Origin: Dasyornis broadbenti | Taxonomy: Eukaryota > Chordata > Aves > Passeriformes > Dasyornithidae | Direction of reading: 5' to 3' | DNA: 64,000 nt | Assembly: GCA_013397935.1 (NCBI GenBank) | Contig: VZRN01011464.1 | Coordinates: 1,348,244-1,412,243, forward strand | Shown here: positions 57,401-63,864 of the stretch, piece after piece | How the letters are laid out: each line of letters opens with the position of its first letter | Numbering within the stretch: the stretch's first letter is position 1 | Translations under genes and position numbers: made by a program | The notes under the pieces: generated by a model | What the model saw: the letters and a program-made list of their open reading frames with translations, nothing else | The model's database searches: none | What the model was told of the DNA's origin: nothing

Positions 57401-60400
57401 ACAAACTGGACATGACAATGTACCTGTCTGAATGACTTTGCTCTGCTGAGGTTTATTGGAGACCAACAACTGCAGTGCAATGGCTTGAAGCACTGACTCA
57501 CTTGCAGTGAGCAAGCAGCTGTGTGGTGCTTAGTTGCTGGCTCGGGTTATACCATAACACAGTTTCACAACAGCTGTATTTCTTATGAGCTGTAAGTCTT
57601 GGGACACCACTGGAGTGCAGAAGGCCCACCAATAATGGATTTTTATATGTTTGTCTTACTTTAAAGCGATTTGTCAAATAGGTGGAGAAAATCAGCAGGA
57701 GTAATCAACAGATTTTCAACAAACACGACATTTAAAAAAAAAAAAAGAAGAAGTACAGGGTATATTTACAGTTATTGGCACAGTTCTCCTCTACTTCTAT
57801 TGTATTCATCGCTGGGATATCAGAAAATGTCCTATAAGCCGCTGGATATACAATGCTTTATTTTTGCTCTGAAAAACACTTATCCAAGTGATATACCTAC
57901 AATATTTCTTGCCTATGTAACATAAATCTTAATGATTAGAAGGCTAAAATAATGGCTCTTACAAACTAGGAACAAACCCAAGCTACCCATGATGCATACA
58001 ATTCACTCCCATTCCTTTCAGCAAAACTCCAGTTAACACAACGGCGTTATAAATCATTCCAATAGCCTTGCCTATGTAAAAACGTCTTCATGGGAAGTGG
58101 TGTCTGTGCCTACTATCACAATCAATAAAAAAGGCAGCTGAAGTCTGCAGCAGCCTTTTTGGAAATTAGGGAAAATCTTGATTAGATTTTGGTTATTTGT
58201 GCAGTATATTCCCCAGTGTGATAGCAAACCAGGTATTCCAAACTCTTAATAGAAAGTAGCCCCTATCTGGCTTGGCAAAAAAATGTTCTGCCTTCCATTA
58301 TTTGTGTGACATCATGAAGGAAAAGTCAGGATATTAAAGTGGAGAATCAAATCAGTAGTCCATACCTCTGCAGCCTGTCTCCAGCAATGGCCCAGGCCAG
58401 ATATCACAAAGGAAGGCATAAGATGTCACTCAGAGCCAGTCTTGCAATAATCTGCTTATGAAGGAAGTTTCTGGCTGTTTTCATAGAATTAACTGATGTT
58501 GTGAAGCATGGAGACAAAAGTGTTTGGGGGTTTTATTTTCCTACAGATGATTTTTTTATTATGCTTGAATGTGTATCCTGCTAGGCCTCCTGTGTCAGTG
58601 CTGCCCTGGGGCAACAGTCCCACAGAGTAATCACACGCTGCAAAACGAGCATGTGTTTGTTATTTATCACTGCCTTAAAGCAAACAGTTCCCAGCCTTTT
58701 ACTTTCTGTTCTTGAGAAAATCTTTGCTTTCTTGGAGCCTTCATGCTCACACTTGATATTACCTCCTCCAGTGGCTGCTATTTTTAGTGTGGCAGGAGCA
58801 GGAAAGAGAATAGTGCTTAACCTGAGTGTATGAGCCACAAAACAACTCAGGGCCTGTTTAGCTCCCTCACCTGCCTTATTACAATACAGTATTTTCCCTC
58901 CTATTTTTACTACTGTAGGGCCCTGGCCAAGGATGGGACAGTTTCCCATTAGAGCTGTAAGATCAACCAGGATATCCTGAGCAAGGATTTACTAAACTAA
59001 AGCAAACCTCTTGACAAAACGTTTTTGCACTCACCACAACAATTTTCCCAAAACAGTTATTTTCCAAGCATGATGGGAGTGGAAAGAGGCTCCCTGCAAC
59101 ATTCACTGTCTGACAAAGATGGTAGTTTGGGAGCTTCACCTCTGGGGCAGGAGAACCAGGATCCAGTCTCTGTCCTTCATGGTTCATCTCTGTGACTTAC
59201 AGCCTTAAATCAGATGCAAGTTTCTAGTTTTCTCATGGAAAGCAGAAAACACCTGACATTTGGATGGGAGCACAAGCTTTGCCTGTTCCTGTGTCTTATC
59301 TGATTCCCTTGGCACCCCACCCCGAATGCATGGACATGGCACTTCTTTAACCCCATGGCTTTGGAGAGCTACTGGCATGGAAAAGGACCTTCCCTGGATA
59401 GTGGCAAACAGCAGGAGCATTGAAGAGGGTGAATAAGAGGAGCAGAAGGAGGCAGGATGGGATGGAACAGAGAACAGGACAGCAGTGGATGAGAAAGAGA
59501 AAGGTAAGAGGGAGTAAGCCAAGAGGCATTACTGGGAGGAGAAAGGGAAGCAGCCCAAGAGCTCCTGGTCCTGGCAGCCCTCAGCAGTGCCTGGATCATC
59601 TCCCTACAGGACTCTGTCTAATTTTCGCCCCATGCAGGCAAAGCAGCAGCTGTCAACTGATTACCTTAGAGCAAGCTGAAAATGTAGCGGGACTTGGCCT
59701 TTTATTCTTGCTCCTGGCTCTGCATGAGGTTTGCAATCAGCTGTTAATGTCTCTCCCCTCACATAGTTTATTCCTCTCCCCTGTTATTGTGATTACATGG
59801 AGCCCTGAGTTTGTCCTGCCCTCCTTGGGTAGCTCAGCTAAGGCAAAGTCTCCCTGCATGCAGCAAGCGTGAGAAACGCCTGGAAAGCACACTCAGGATA
59901 CCTCAAAGCCTCCTCTGCCTCTCCCCTGCAGGGTTCCAATGTGGAATTAAGTCATTCCTCACAAGGAGGAGGCTTTGTGCACACGAGTGGCAGGGCGGGG
60001 ATGGGGTTTTCTATCCTGCACACAGACAGGAGCCTGACACCAGCTACCCCACTGCTTCACAGCCTACGGCACAAAGACACGGCTGGAAGGACAGACTGCA
60101 CCTCGGAAAGGAGGGGAGGGAAATACAGGTGTGGACTTTGAAAGAGTAACCCAAACCTACACTGTGTTTCTGCTTGGGACAGGCTGCTCCCCTCCCCAGG
60201 TGGACTGCCAGCTGTGCCAGAGCATGCTGGGGATTGTGAGGGAATTTAGGTTTTTTTGGGGGGTGGGTCATCCTGCTAGCAAGGGATAAGAAGCATAATG
60301 CAAAGCAGATTTCTGAGGATCTGGGATTGCTTTACAATGGGAAAGCCTTCTTCAGAGATATTTTAAAGATCCAGCAGAGACCCCTGACCTGGTTTGGTGC

Positions 60401-63400
60401 AGACACAAATTATTATCCACCCATACCTGAGGAGTGCAACTGCAGCACCTGTTGAAGAGGCTTTATCTGCCCACCTCAACTGTTCTGAGCAGTGTTTGTG
60501 AGCATATGAAAATTAATGATTGATTCAGCTGTTCATTGAGGCAGCAAGGCCATGGCCATTCACATCTTAAAATAGGAGGTGAAGTCCCTCCAGGTGTCAG
60601 GCACTTGCCTGTTTCCCACAGACAGTCTCCCACACAGCCTGCCCTAACCGGGCACAGAGGCCACCAGCTGTGCAGCTTGGTGTCTGGGTGCCCTGGAGCA
60701 GCTGCTCCCACTTCTGGAGGGAACCCAAAGGAAAAGATTTGGGTTTTAGCATTCAAACCTGCCTTTGGGCAGGTTGAACTAACATGAAAATCTACTTAAC
60801 ACGCCAGATGCCACCAGTGCTCCCCTGGACCCAGCCACTCATGGGGATGCTCCTATAATGCTGATTGCTGAGGATTCATCCTCTCCAGTAAAGTCAGTGC
60901 AGTCACCTATGGCTTTTAGGCCAGGATATATATAATCTGCTTTCCTGTTTTGAAAGACTCCATCTACGCAGCTTTTTCGGTGGCTAAGGAGATTGCAAAT
61001 CCCTCTAAAACAGGCTGTGGAGCTATCTCTGAGCACCTGCATTTCCTCACTCTGACAGGATGGACACACAAATAAATGAAGGGGAAGCATTTTTGCTCTT
61101 CACACAGGGAATATAACTAAACTAAATATGTTTCAGCTGTGAGAAGAATGGCTCCCTAACAGGATCCTTCAGTCTATAGTACTGGCTGTGCCATTTCACA
61201 TGAAACAAGAATTCCCAGGCACATATGATTTCCCTTTCTATATGCAAATTCCTGTGTCTCTGCTGGTGAGAATATTTGGGGACCAGCCTTGCCTCACTTG
61301 CAGGATAAAAGTCCATTACCCGTGCATTATATTCACCCACAATTTCCTCTTTTTGGTGTTGGCTGGGTTTCAGGAGCACTCCTTTACCTGCCTGGAGGCA
61401 GTATAAATTCCCATGAGGATGCTGGAGATCAGAGAATCACTGCTGATGCTGTGCTGGTGCTGCAAACCAAGGCTGCCCTCTGCCTTCCCGGGCTCTGCAG
61501 CACAGCATTGCTGCACCCCACACCTCTGCTGCTGCTGGGCACAGGCCTTGGGGCACACCGAGATGGAGAGGATTGGAGGAGGCTACCCCAGGCCCATGGA
61601 AGGGCAGTGAATGTGCTTTTCTGGAAACCTGCTCAGTGGGGACCGGCTTGTGCTCCTCTGCCTCTCACTGCAGTTGTGCCTTCGGCAGCTCAATGGATCA
61701 GACCCTGTATCTGCTTCACGGCAGGCTCCTTCCCTTAGCTGGGATGTCTCAAGTTTGACTAACCCAGGCCAAACCCTTGGGGTCTGGATGAAGGTGAGGA
61801 AGGCTGAATGGGAATAGGCCATGAGCTAGCCACTTGTTATGCATTCAGCCCTTATATCAGCATTCCAATTAATAAGCCTTTACAGAAAGCTCTTATTACA
61901 AGGAGAAGAAAACTGGGCCTTTAACAAAAGCCTGCTTTTTACACAGAGCTGTTAAGTCTAACAAGAAATTAAATTATTTTTGTTATCAGCGTAATGCATA
62001 ATACATTCATTTACAATAGCCTGCATAAAGAAAACTTTACAGAATTGGCTGTGCCATGTATAAAGAAATGCCATGACACTGTAATTCAAAAGGATGGTCA
62101 GCTCATTAAAAACCCAGCATGATGGTTCCATCTGCAAACCATTCTAGAAGCTATATTGACTTATTTGCATCACTCATGTTAAGCCATCCTTACACTGCTC
62201 ACTGCTGCATTCCCAAAAGCAGCTGGCAGGCATGCACCTTGAGTGGGACTCCCTTCCTAAGCAGCATTATACATGGAGATGTATTGGTGGAAGCCAAGGA
62301 AAGGGGAAATTATGACACCTGGTGACATTTGTTAGTGAGGGGAGCTTTTGCTGAAGTTAAACTCACACTACTAGCTTGAGAATACAAATGGTATTTTTGC
62401 AGAGGGACAAACTAGAGCCAATGTCATTCACTGACATCAGTGGAAGTTAGAAGCTTACAGCCTCCATGGCTTTGAGCTTCCTAGACCTGCTGCTGGAGAC
62501 GGTCAAGAGATTTTGTGCTCAGATCCTGATACCTCAAATTTCAGATATCTTAGCTCAGTGCTTTGATGAGTTGAGTCTACCAGCATCCCAAGCCATGAAA
62601 TTGTATCTTCAAAAATTATTGATTTACCGAATAAACTTTTATACATGCACATAGATAATTGTTATACAGGCACATACTCCTATTAATAATGAATGTCCTT
62701 CAGGGACGAGGCATAAATCTGCATTTACACCACATCCAGTTTGCTTTTGACCCCTTGTCACACAGACGCAAGCAACAAGGTGTGAGGAAACAGTGCTCGC
62801 CCCATCACACCTAATTTCTATAAAAAGCCATATGAATCATGTGTAGTACTCACAGCACGGCACCAGTGCTTTTCCTCTTGATCGTGAAGTGCGTGGAATC
62901 ATCTGAGAACTCAACCTCATAGTTGGCTTCTTCGGCTGTAACTCCAGGGCCATCGATCTTGAGTGGGACTTCAAACCGCTGCTTGTTGGGGTCGTAGAGC
63001 TAAAGCAAGGTGAGCAGGGGGTAGGTTAGCTCACTCCTTAGCATGTGTTGCTTTGTTTAAAAGATTCCAACCCCTCAAGTGCTCACCCTGAACCGGAGTC
63101 TGTCCTTTGTCTGGAACTCCACTTCCAAGACGATTGGGGAAATGTCATTTCCAAAGAGGGTCAAGGACTGGCGCTTGTTCAGTGTGACCCTGCGGTGGAA
63201 GCACAATCGATTACTGGCTAGGACCACCCTGGGGCAGGCCAGGGGAACCATCCAGCTACTCTGTGTCAGCTCTTTAAAAATAAATCATTGATTTATTGAG
63301 AGAAACAATCCCTGAGGTCAGTTTAGGCCCTCCTTGATGTTAATGGACAAAATGGGGGCCATCAAAGCAAGGAGACCTCATAGTCTCTTGGGACACAGCT

Positions 63401-63864
63401 CCCAGCATGGCAGACACCACTCTGAGCCTACACCTGACTTCCTCACCAGCAGTGTGGTGACACACAAGCCCCAGTTCTATGGCAGATGCACAGCAAAATG
63501 TGTCCAGTACCCTCCTTGTCACTTGTATTGGAGCAGCTTGGGGAAAGTCTTTGGCAAGAGCCCCCAAGGTGGCACTGGTGGCCATGGGGCAGTGCCAGCC
63601 TGCAGCACCCGGGAGCCACACACACTCACCTCCAGCCTTTGTCTGTCTTCACAGCGTCCCCACTCCGGGAGTAGCCATAGGGACTGTCCTCAGGGAAGAA
63701 GCACCAGGGAGCGTGGGGCACATCAGTGGAGCACCAGGTGCAGCCCCGCGCCTCACAGACCTCCTGGGAAGCACCGGGCTGGGGATGGCAGTCAATGCGC
63801 TTCTGCACTGCCACGGCTCCAGGGCACTGCTCATCCTGCTCGGAGCTGAGGCACTCACCTAGGA
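11072..63864 (-). CDS. GH31 alpha-glucosidase, maltase-glucoamylase/sucrase-isomaltase-like (5' partial, 23 exons)
   Basis: Predicted retaining exo-alpha-glucosidase that releases glucose from maltose-type or starch-derived oligosaccharides. By family it is secreted or brush-border anchored. The 23 exons below join in one frame (2672 nt, about 890 residues plus stop). Numbering starts at the first, split codon. The trefoil spans about 14-57, the N-terminal sandwich about 80-290, the barrel about 290-660 and the C-terminal beta domains about 660-890. Catalytic-pocket residues of the family are present: D214 (TRD), D336 (DIDYM), W414, the nucleophile D452 (WIDMNE), R534 (SRSTF), acid/base D550 (HWLGDN) and H608 (RNHN). 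The nucleophile-to-acid/base spacing of 98 is, from memory, that of lysosomal GAA, but 23 exons per unit fits SI/MGAM better (about 24 per unit against about 20 exons in GAA). Sequons are seen at N401, N586 and N875. There is no frameshift or premature stop. The start codon and membrane or signal exon lie beyond 64000, so one-unit and two-unit proteins are both possible. Confidence 0.93.
11471..11529 (-). CDS. Exon 22 (probable): GEVLKMEIT strand
   Basis: The acceptor is TGTGCATTTTAAG and the donor AC|GTGAGT (phase 2), 59 nt. It continues in frame from exon 21 as residues 855-874: RLIILKPKDKTGEVLKMEIT. This aligns by eye with ITPSFNNDPTTQVLSIDVTD of C-terminal MGAM. The pyrimidine tract is only moderate. 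If the donor is read through, TGA follows at once. Confidence 0.65.
11530..14022 (-). other. Intron 21
   Basis: About 2.5 kb between exons 22 and 21. It holds the long poly(T) tract at 12406-12471 and an adjoining 63-codon open frame on the minus strand. Nothing else was recognised. Confidence 0.6.
12406..12471. repeat. Poly(T) tract with an uncalled base
   Basis: About 66 nt of T on the plus strand, interrupted only by N at 12448 and A at 12449. It reads as poly(A) on the strand of the gene. The length and the N suggest a homopolymer the assembly could not resolve, or the tail of a retroposed RNA. Confidence 0.9.
14023..14181 (-). CDS. Exon 21: distal C-terminal domain, KITILGL
   Basis: The acceptor is GGCTGTTTCCAG and the donor GGG|GTAAGA, phase 0 at both ends (53 codons, residues 802-854). 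It carries LKYNKITILGL and VSVNGRSV, equivalent to the LGYIEIWG / VSISVSG strands of the C-terminal MGAM unit. Confidence 0.92.
14419..14479. repeat. 61-nt near-perfect inverted repeat (hairpin)
   Basis: Left arm 14419-14446 and right arm 14453-14479 pair with about two mismatches and one bulge around a six-base spacer CAAGAA. The core is GATTACAAATAGGAAAACATG against its near complement. It could be a tiny palindromic transposon remnant or an RNA hairpin; neither is proven. Confidence 0.85.
15506..15620 (-). mobile_element. CR1 LINE 3' fragment
   Basis: CAGAATCACAGAATATGCTGAGTTGGAAGGGACCC followed by GATCATGGAGTCCAACTCC is the reverse complement of a CR1 3' end. The 5' limit is unclear. Confidence 0.8.
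16808..17395 (-). mobile_element. CR1 LINE, 5'-truncated copy
   Basis: Reverse complement of the CR1 3' region: TGGAGGTATTTAAAAGATG, the GAAGTGGTGGAGTCACCATC block, TTAGGAAAAATTTCTTCAC, and the GGCATCCTGGCTTGTATCAG block further 5'. Short frames with RPHLRSCVQ and RSYEERLKELE are degraded remains of the ORF2 end. It is in the same orientation as the gene and within intron 20. Confidence 0.92.
18272..18321 (-). CDS. Exon 20: short exon, YFLAKYTFSK
   Basis: The acceptor is TTTTGACAG and the donor AAA|GTAAGT (phase 0). Residues 785-801 carry DTIENENYFLAKYTFSK, equivalent to DTYGKGLYYLASFS of relatives. Confidence 0.9.
18322..19358 (-). other. Intron 19
   Basis: About 1 kb, more than half of it a CR1 copy (18566-19215). 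The rest shows nothing recognisable. Confidence 0.7.
18566..19215 (-). mobile_element. CR1 LINE, 5'-truncated copy
   Basis: Starts on the plus strand with a doubled AGAATCACAGAATCACA tail, then AAGTCCAATTCCTGGCCCTG and the CTGGAACAGGCTCC block in reverse complement, continuing into the CCTGAAGTCCTGGGGTCAGT region. It occupies most of intron 19 in the gene's orientation. Confidence 0.9.
19359..19447 (-). CDS. Exon 19: LFWDDGDSI motif
   Basis: The acceptor is TTTGTGAACAG and the donor ATTG|GTAAGC (phase 1). Residues 755-785 carry NPFSLLIALDEQGQASG and LFWDDGDSI, matching GELFWDDGE of SI/MGAM/GAA. A CR1 copy ends about 140 nt away in the next intron. Confidence 0.96.
19448..20256 (-). other. 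Intron 18
   Basis: About 0.8 kb. Short open frames on both strands carry no recognisable motif. Confidence 0.5.
20257..20387 (-). CDS. Exon 18: C-terminal beta domain, YIRGGYILP
   Basis: The acceptor is TTTTTGTTGTAG and the donor GAGAG|GTAACA (phase 2). Residues 712-755 carry APLNKIPLYIRGGYILPQQ and EPATTTTES. RGGYI.P is a standard GH31 C-terminal motif. Confidence 0.96.
20388..22066 (-). other. Intron 17
   Basis: About 1.7 kb. A 116-codon plus-strand frame at 21497-21847 is Cys-rich but matches nothing known to me. Confidence 0.5.
22067..22123 (-). CDS. Exon 17: 19-codon exon, VTVYFPEAEWFDYYT
   Basis: The acceptor is TAACCATTACAG and the donor ACC|GTATGT, phase 0 (residues 693-711). It carries GARSVTVYFPEAEWFDYYT, equivalent to the YVPDAVWYDYET strand of relatives. 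Confidence 0.95.
22124..24649 (-). other. Intron 16 (GC-AG)
   Basis: About 2.5 kb, starting at the GC donor. It holds a CR1 3' fragment at 23088-23222 and no recognised exon. Confidence 0.6.
23088..23222 (+). mobile_element. CR1 LINE 3' fragment
   Basis: GGTTGGATGGGGCTTTGAGC, GGGGTGTCCCTGCCCATGGC, GGTCCCTTTCAACCC and TTCTATGACTCTATAATTCC form the standard last ~130 nt of CR1. Antisense to the gene. Confidence 0.93.
24650..24655 (-). promoter_or_regulatory. Non-canonical GC 5' splice site of intron 16
   Basis: The exon ends GAAGAG and the intron starts GCAAGT, an excellent match to the AG|GCAAGT consensus of GC-AG introns. The nearest GT (GTACAG, five bases downstream) would leave phase 1 and shift exon 17 out of frame. 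Confidence 0.8.
24656..24740 (-). CDS. Exon 16: proximal C-terminal domain, LWGPAFMIAPVL
   Basis: The acceptor is CACTTTCAAAACAG. The donor is GAAGAG|GCAAGT, a GC donor; only this choice keeps phase 0 into exon 17. Residues 664-692 carry FTSD and AFLWGPAFMIAPVLEE, the hallmark strand after the barrel. Confidence 0.93.
24741..28734 (-). other. Intron 15
   Basis: About 4 kb, AT-rich, with no recognised repeat family or exon. A TATA-like CTATATAAGG at about 28338-28347 has no transcript evidence. Confidence 0.5.
28735..28883 (-). CDS. Exon 15: end of barrel, LRIRYSLLPYLYTLF
   Basis: The acceptor is CCTTTCCTTAACAG and the donor GA|GTGAGT (phase 2). Residues 615-664 carry EQDPAVFG, LRIRYSLLPYLYTLF and GGTVVRSLMHE. 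The widely conserved RPL is RSL here. Confidence 0.96.
28884..31452 (-). other. Intron 14
   Basis: About 2.6 kb. A 155-codon minus-strand open frame (29364-29831) has no motif and ends without a plausible splice partner. Nothing else seen. Confidence 0.5.
31453..31569 (-). CDS. Exon 14: barrel, GADICGF and RNHN
   Basis: The acceptor is TTTTTCCTTAG and the donor AGT|GTAAGT, phase 0 (39 codons, residues 576-614). It carries IGADICGF, LCLRWMQLGSFYPFSRNHN. H608 is the conserved pocket His. LGS replaces the more usual LGA. Sequon at N586. Confidence 0.96.
31570..32049 (-). other. Intron 13
   Basis: 480 nt, AT-rich, nothing recognised. Confidence 0.6.
32050..32218 (-). CDS. Exon 13: acid/base exon, RSTF and HWLGDN
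   Basis: The acceptor is CATTACTTTGCAG and the donor TAT|GTAAGT (phase 0). Residues 519-575 carry KRAFVLSRSTFVGSGKHGGH, HWLGDN and EFNLFGIPY. D550 of HWLGDN is the acid/base catalyst and R534 of SRSTF contacts substrate. Leu before GDN is the SI/MGAM form; GAA has Thr. Confidence 0.97.
32219..35375 (-). other. Intron 12
   Basis: About 3.2 kb. It contains an A-rich block at 32640-32700 and the longest open frame of the window (34720-35313, minus, 197 codons from ATG), Ser/Cys-rich without recognisable domains. Confidence 0.5.
35376..35493 (-). CDS. Exon 12: barrel, HYNTHSLFGWSQ
   Basis: The acceptor is ATCACTCTCAG and the donor TTCAA|GTAAGT (phase 2). Residues 480-519 carry KTLCPDSMTYLGEHYNTHS and LFGWSQTEPT, equivalent to the HYNVHNLYGWSQ segment of C-terminal SI/MGAM units. 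Confidence 0.95.
35494..37698 (-). other. Intron 11
   Basis: About 2.2 kb. A run of C at 37589-37597 and an A-rich block at 37620-37672 lie near the exon 11 donor. No repeat family or exon recognised. Confidence 0.5.
37699..37783 (-). CDS. Exon 11: catalytic nucleophile, DMNEPSNF
   Basis: The acceptor is TTTATTAAAG and the donor CCTA|GTAAGT (phase 1). Residues 452-480 open with DMNEPSNF, whose first Asp (D452) is the GH31 nucleophile. PGCADTAINNPPYTP follows. MNEPS is the form found in GAA and C-terminal SI/MGAM units; N-terminal units have MNEVS. Confidence 0.97.
37867..37983 (-). CDS. Exon 10: barrel, strand leading to the nucleophile
   Basis: The acceptor is TGTAACCCCTAG and the donor ATT|GTATGT, phase 0 (39 codons, residues 413-451). 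It carries AWPPGDSVFPDYTNP, VEWW and DGIWI. W414 matches a pocket tryptophan. The exon ends exactly before the catalytic Asp, so the GH31 signature is split by an intron. Confidence 0.96.
38094..38207 (-). CDS. Exon 9: barrel, WVNNSDG segment
   Basis: The acceptor is TTGCTCTTTTCAG and the donor CAG|GTGGGT, phase 0 (38 codons, residues 375-412). It carries DPFITKDEE, YRAYELG and WVNNSDGVTP. The loop is short, as in N-terminal SI/MGAM units, and lacks the long insertion of C-terminal units. The usual DPAI is DPFI here. Sequon at N401. Confidence 0.95.
38208..42555 (-). other. Intron 8
   Basis: About 4.3 kb. It holds a short (CT)n run near 41091 and a small perfect inverted pair AACTGTAGT/ACTACAGTT near 41440. 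No exon recognised. Confidence 0.5.
42556..42687 (-). CDS. Exon 8: barrel strand with DIDYM
   Basis: The acceptor is AAAATGTTTAG and the donor CTG|GTAAAT, phase 0 at both ends (44 codons, residues 331-374). It carries DVQHYDIDYMERRLDFTYD and GLPEFM. D336 and D338 are the family's sugar-contacting acidic residues. A CR1 element lies about 60 nt upstream of this exon. Confidence 0.96.
42688..43669 (-). other. Intron 7
   Basis: About 1 kb, half of it a CR1 copy (42745-43218) that begins within about 60 nt of exon 8. Confidence 0.7.
42745..43218 (+). mobile_element. CR1 LINE, 5'-truncated copy
   Basis: Carries the CTATGAGGACAGGCTGAGAC block, CTGTTCAGCCTGGAGAAGAG, TAGATTCAGACTAGATACAA, GTTGGACTACACGGCC and TTCTATGATTCTGTGATT. 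The order is that of the CR1 3' end. Antisense to the gene. Confidence 0.95.
43670..43795 (-). CDS. Exon 7: start of catalytic barrel
   Basis: The acceptor is TTCCTGCTGCAG and the donor TAT|GTAAGT, phase 0 at both ends (42 codons, residues 289-330). It carries GRPHMPAYWSLGFQLSRWGY, the first barrel strand. Relatives vary between W and Y after SR, which affects the substrate pocket. Confidence 0.96.
43796..52250 (-). other. Intron 6
   Basis: About 8.5 kb. It holds the solo LTR at 50441-51037. GC-richer parts at 45.3-46.6 and 48.5-49.8 kb give open frames on both strands (up to 178 codons), which look like base-composition effects. Confidence 0.5.
50441..51037 (+). mobile_element. Solo LTR of an ERVL-type endogenous retrovirus
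   Basis: Opens TGTGTGCTGGTTTTGGCTGG and closes GGGGTTAAACCATGAGA, the ends of an LTR family common in songbirds. It contains a TATA-like CATATAAATC near 50717 and ATTAAA near 50907, so promoter and polyadenylation parts are visible. No internal viral genes adjoin it. The terminal CA is mutated and no target duplication was seen. It is antisense to the gene, within intron 6. Confidence 0.8.
52251..52363 (-). CDS. Exon 6: end of sandwich domain, TIGGILDFY
   Basis: The acceptor is CCCCTTTCAG and the donor GAG|GTTAGT (phase 0). Residues 251-288 carry LTFRTIGGILDFYLFMGPTP and VVQQY, diagnostic of the SI/MGAM/GAA branch. A CR1 copy begins about 75 nt upstream of the acceptor in transcript direction. 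Confidence 0.95.
52364..53396 (-). other. Intron 5
   Basis: About 1 kb with a CR1 copy (52438-52668) close to exon 6 and a short (AT)n run at 52859-52870. Confidence 0.7.
52438..52668 (+). mobile_element. CR1 LINE 3' fragment (CATTTGGACAATGCC type)
   Basis: CAATATTAGGGAGCATTTCT, GAAGCATTTGGACAATGCC, TTTTGGTCAGCCTTGAAG, TCCCTTCCAACTGAAATATC. This is a different CR1 subfamily 3' end from the copies elsewhere in the window. Antisense to the gene. Confidence 0.88.
53397..53493 (-). CDS. Exon 5: sandwich domain, NLYGVHPFYM / LLLNSNA
   Basis: The acceptor is TTCATGTTTCAG and the donor CAAG|GTAAAA (phase 1). Residues 219-251 carry NLYGVHPFYM and GVLLLNSNAQD, the standard GH31 strands before the barrel. 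Most relatives have Met in place of Gln in NSNAQD. Confidence 0.95.
53494..54108 (-). other. Intron 4
   Basis: About 0.6 kb, nothing recognised. A 117-codon minus frame ends near the exon 4 donor but has no family similarity. Confidence 0.6.
54109..54277 (-). CDS. Exon 4: sandwich domain with YGFGEHEH motif
   Basis: The acceptor is TGTTTGTCACAG and the donor ACG|GTAATT (phase 0). Residues 162-218 carry WDSP, FSNQFLQI, the family motif VYGFGEHEH and GMYTRDQAP. D214 of TRD corresponds to the substrate-binding Asp of maltase-glucoamylase (Asp203 of the N-terminal human unit, from memory). Confidence 0.95.
55680..55721 (+). repeat. Tandem 14-mer, three copies
   Basis: GTAGGAACAGGGAT occurs twice exactly and a third time as GTAGGAATAGGGAG. 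Confidence 0.9.
57506..57561 (+). mobile_element. LTR 3'-tip fragment
   Basis: AGTGAGCAAGCAGCTGTGTG followed by GTGCTTAGTTGCTGGCTCGG and TTATACCATAACACA matches the last ~55 nt of the LTR family seen at 50441-51037. The rest of the LTR is absent upstream. Confidence 0.6.
62854..62999 (-). CDS. Exon 3: N-terminal beta-sandwich
   Basis: The acceptor is CTTGCTTTAG and the donor CT|GTGAGT (phase 2). Residues 114-162 carry LYDPNKQRFEVPL, a hallmark of the SI/MGAM sandwich domain, followed by an IKRKSTGAVL strand. Only 87 nt separate it from exon 2. Confidence 0.93.
63087..63189 (-). CDS. Exon 2: start of N-terminal beta-sandwich
   Basis: The acceptor is TTCCACCGCAG and the donor AGG|GTGAGC. It completes the split Arg codon of exon 1 and ends in phase 0 (residues 79-113). 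The motif TLFGNDISPIVLEVEFQT matches the LFGNDI segment after the first trefoil of sucrase-isomaltase. Confidence 0.93.
63190..63629 (-). other. Intron 1
   Basis: 440 nt between the trefoil exon and exon 2. Open frames here are shadows of flanking GC-rich sequence; nothing recognised. Confidence 0.6.
63630..63864 (-). CDS. Exon 1 in window: trefoil (P-type) domain
   Basis: The acceptor is a strong pyrimidine tract ending TGTGCAG (phase 1) and the donor is AG|GTGAGT (phase 2). It encodes residues 1-79. The trefoil is recognisable from RIDC, QEVCEARGC and PWCFF. Cysteines lie at 5, 14, 26, 37, 42, 45 and 55. The usual adjacent CC pair is replaced by C-T-W-C. A second in-frame acceptor at 63922-63923 would extend the exon to 63921. 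No ATG is present in frame, so this is not the first coding exon. Confidence 0.9.

Larger units (their letters stand above)
54278..62853 (-). other. Intron 3
   Basis: About 8.6 kb, the largest intron. It holds the tandem 14-mer at 55680-55721 and the LTR scrap at 57506-57561. Open frames at 59.2-61.8 kb overlap on both strands and carry no motif. Confidence 0.5.

Noticed and set aside
50441..57561. A whole provirus bounded by the LTR at 50.4 kb and the LTR tip at 57.5 kb (about 6.5 kb apart, same orientation).
   Set aside because: Host exons 4, 5 and 6 lie between them, no viral gene is present, and the second LTR is only a 3' tip.
11072..63864. The gene as the orthologue of lysosomal GAA.
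   Set aside because: HWLGDN, the SI/MGAM-type exon count and strands such as LYDPNKQRFEVP fit the intestinal group better. The 98-residue catalytic spacing alone is not enough.
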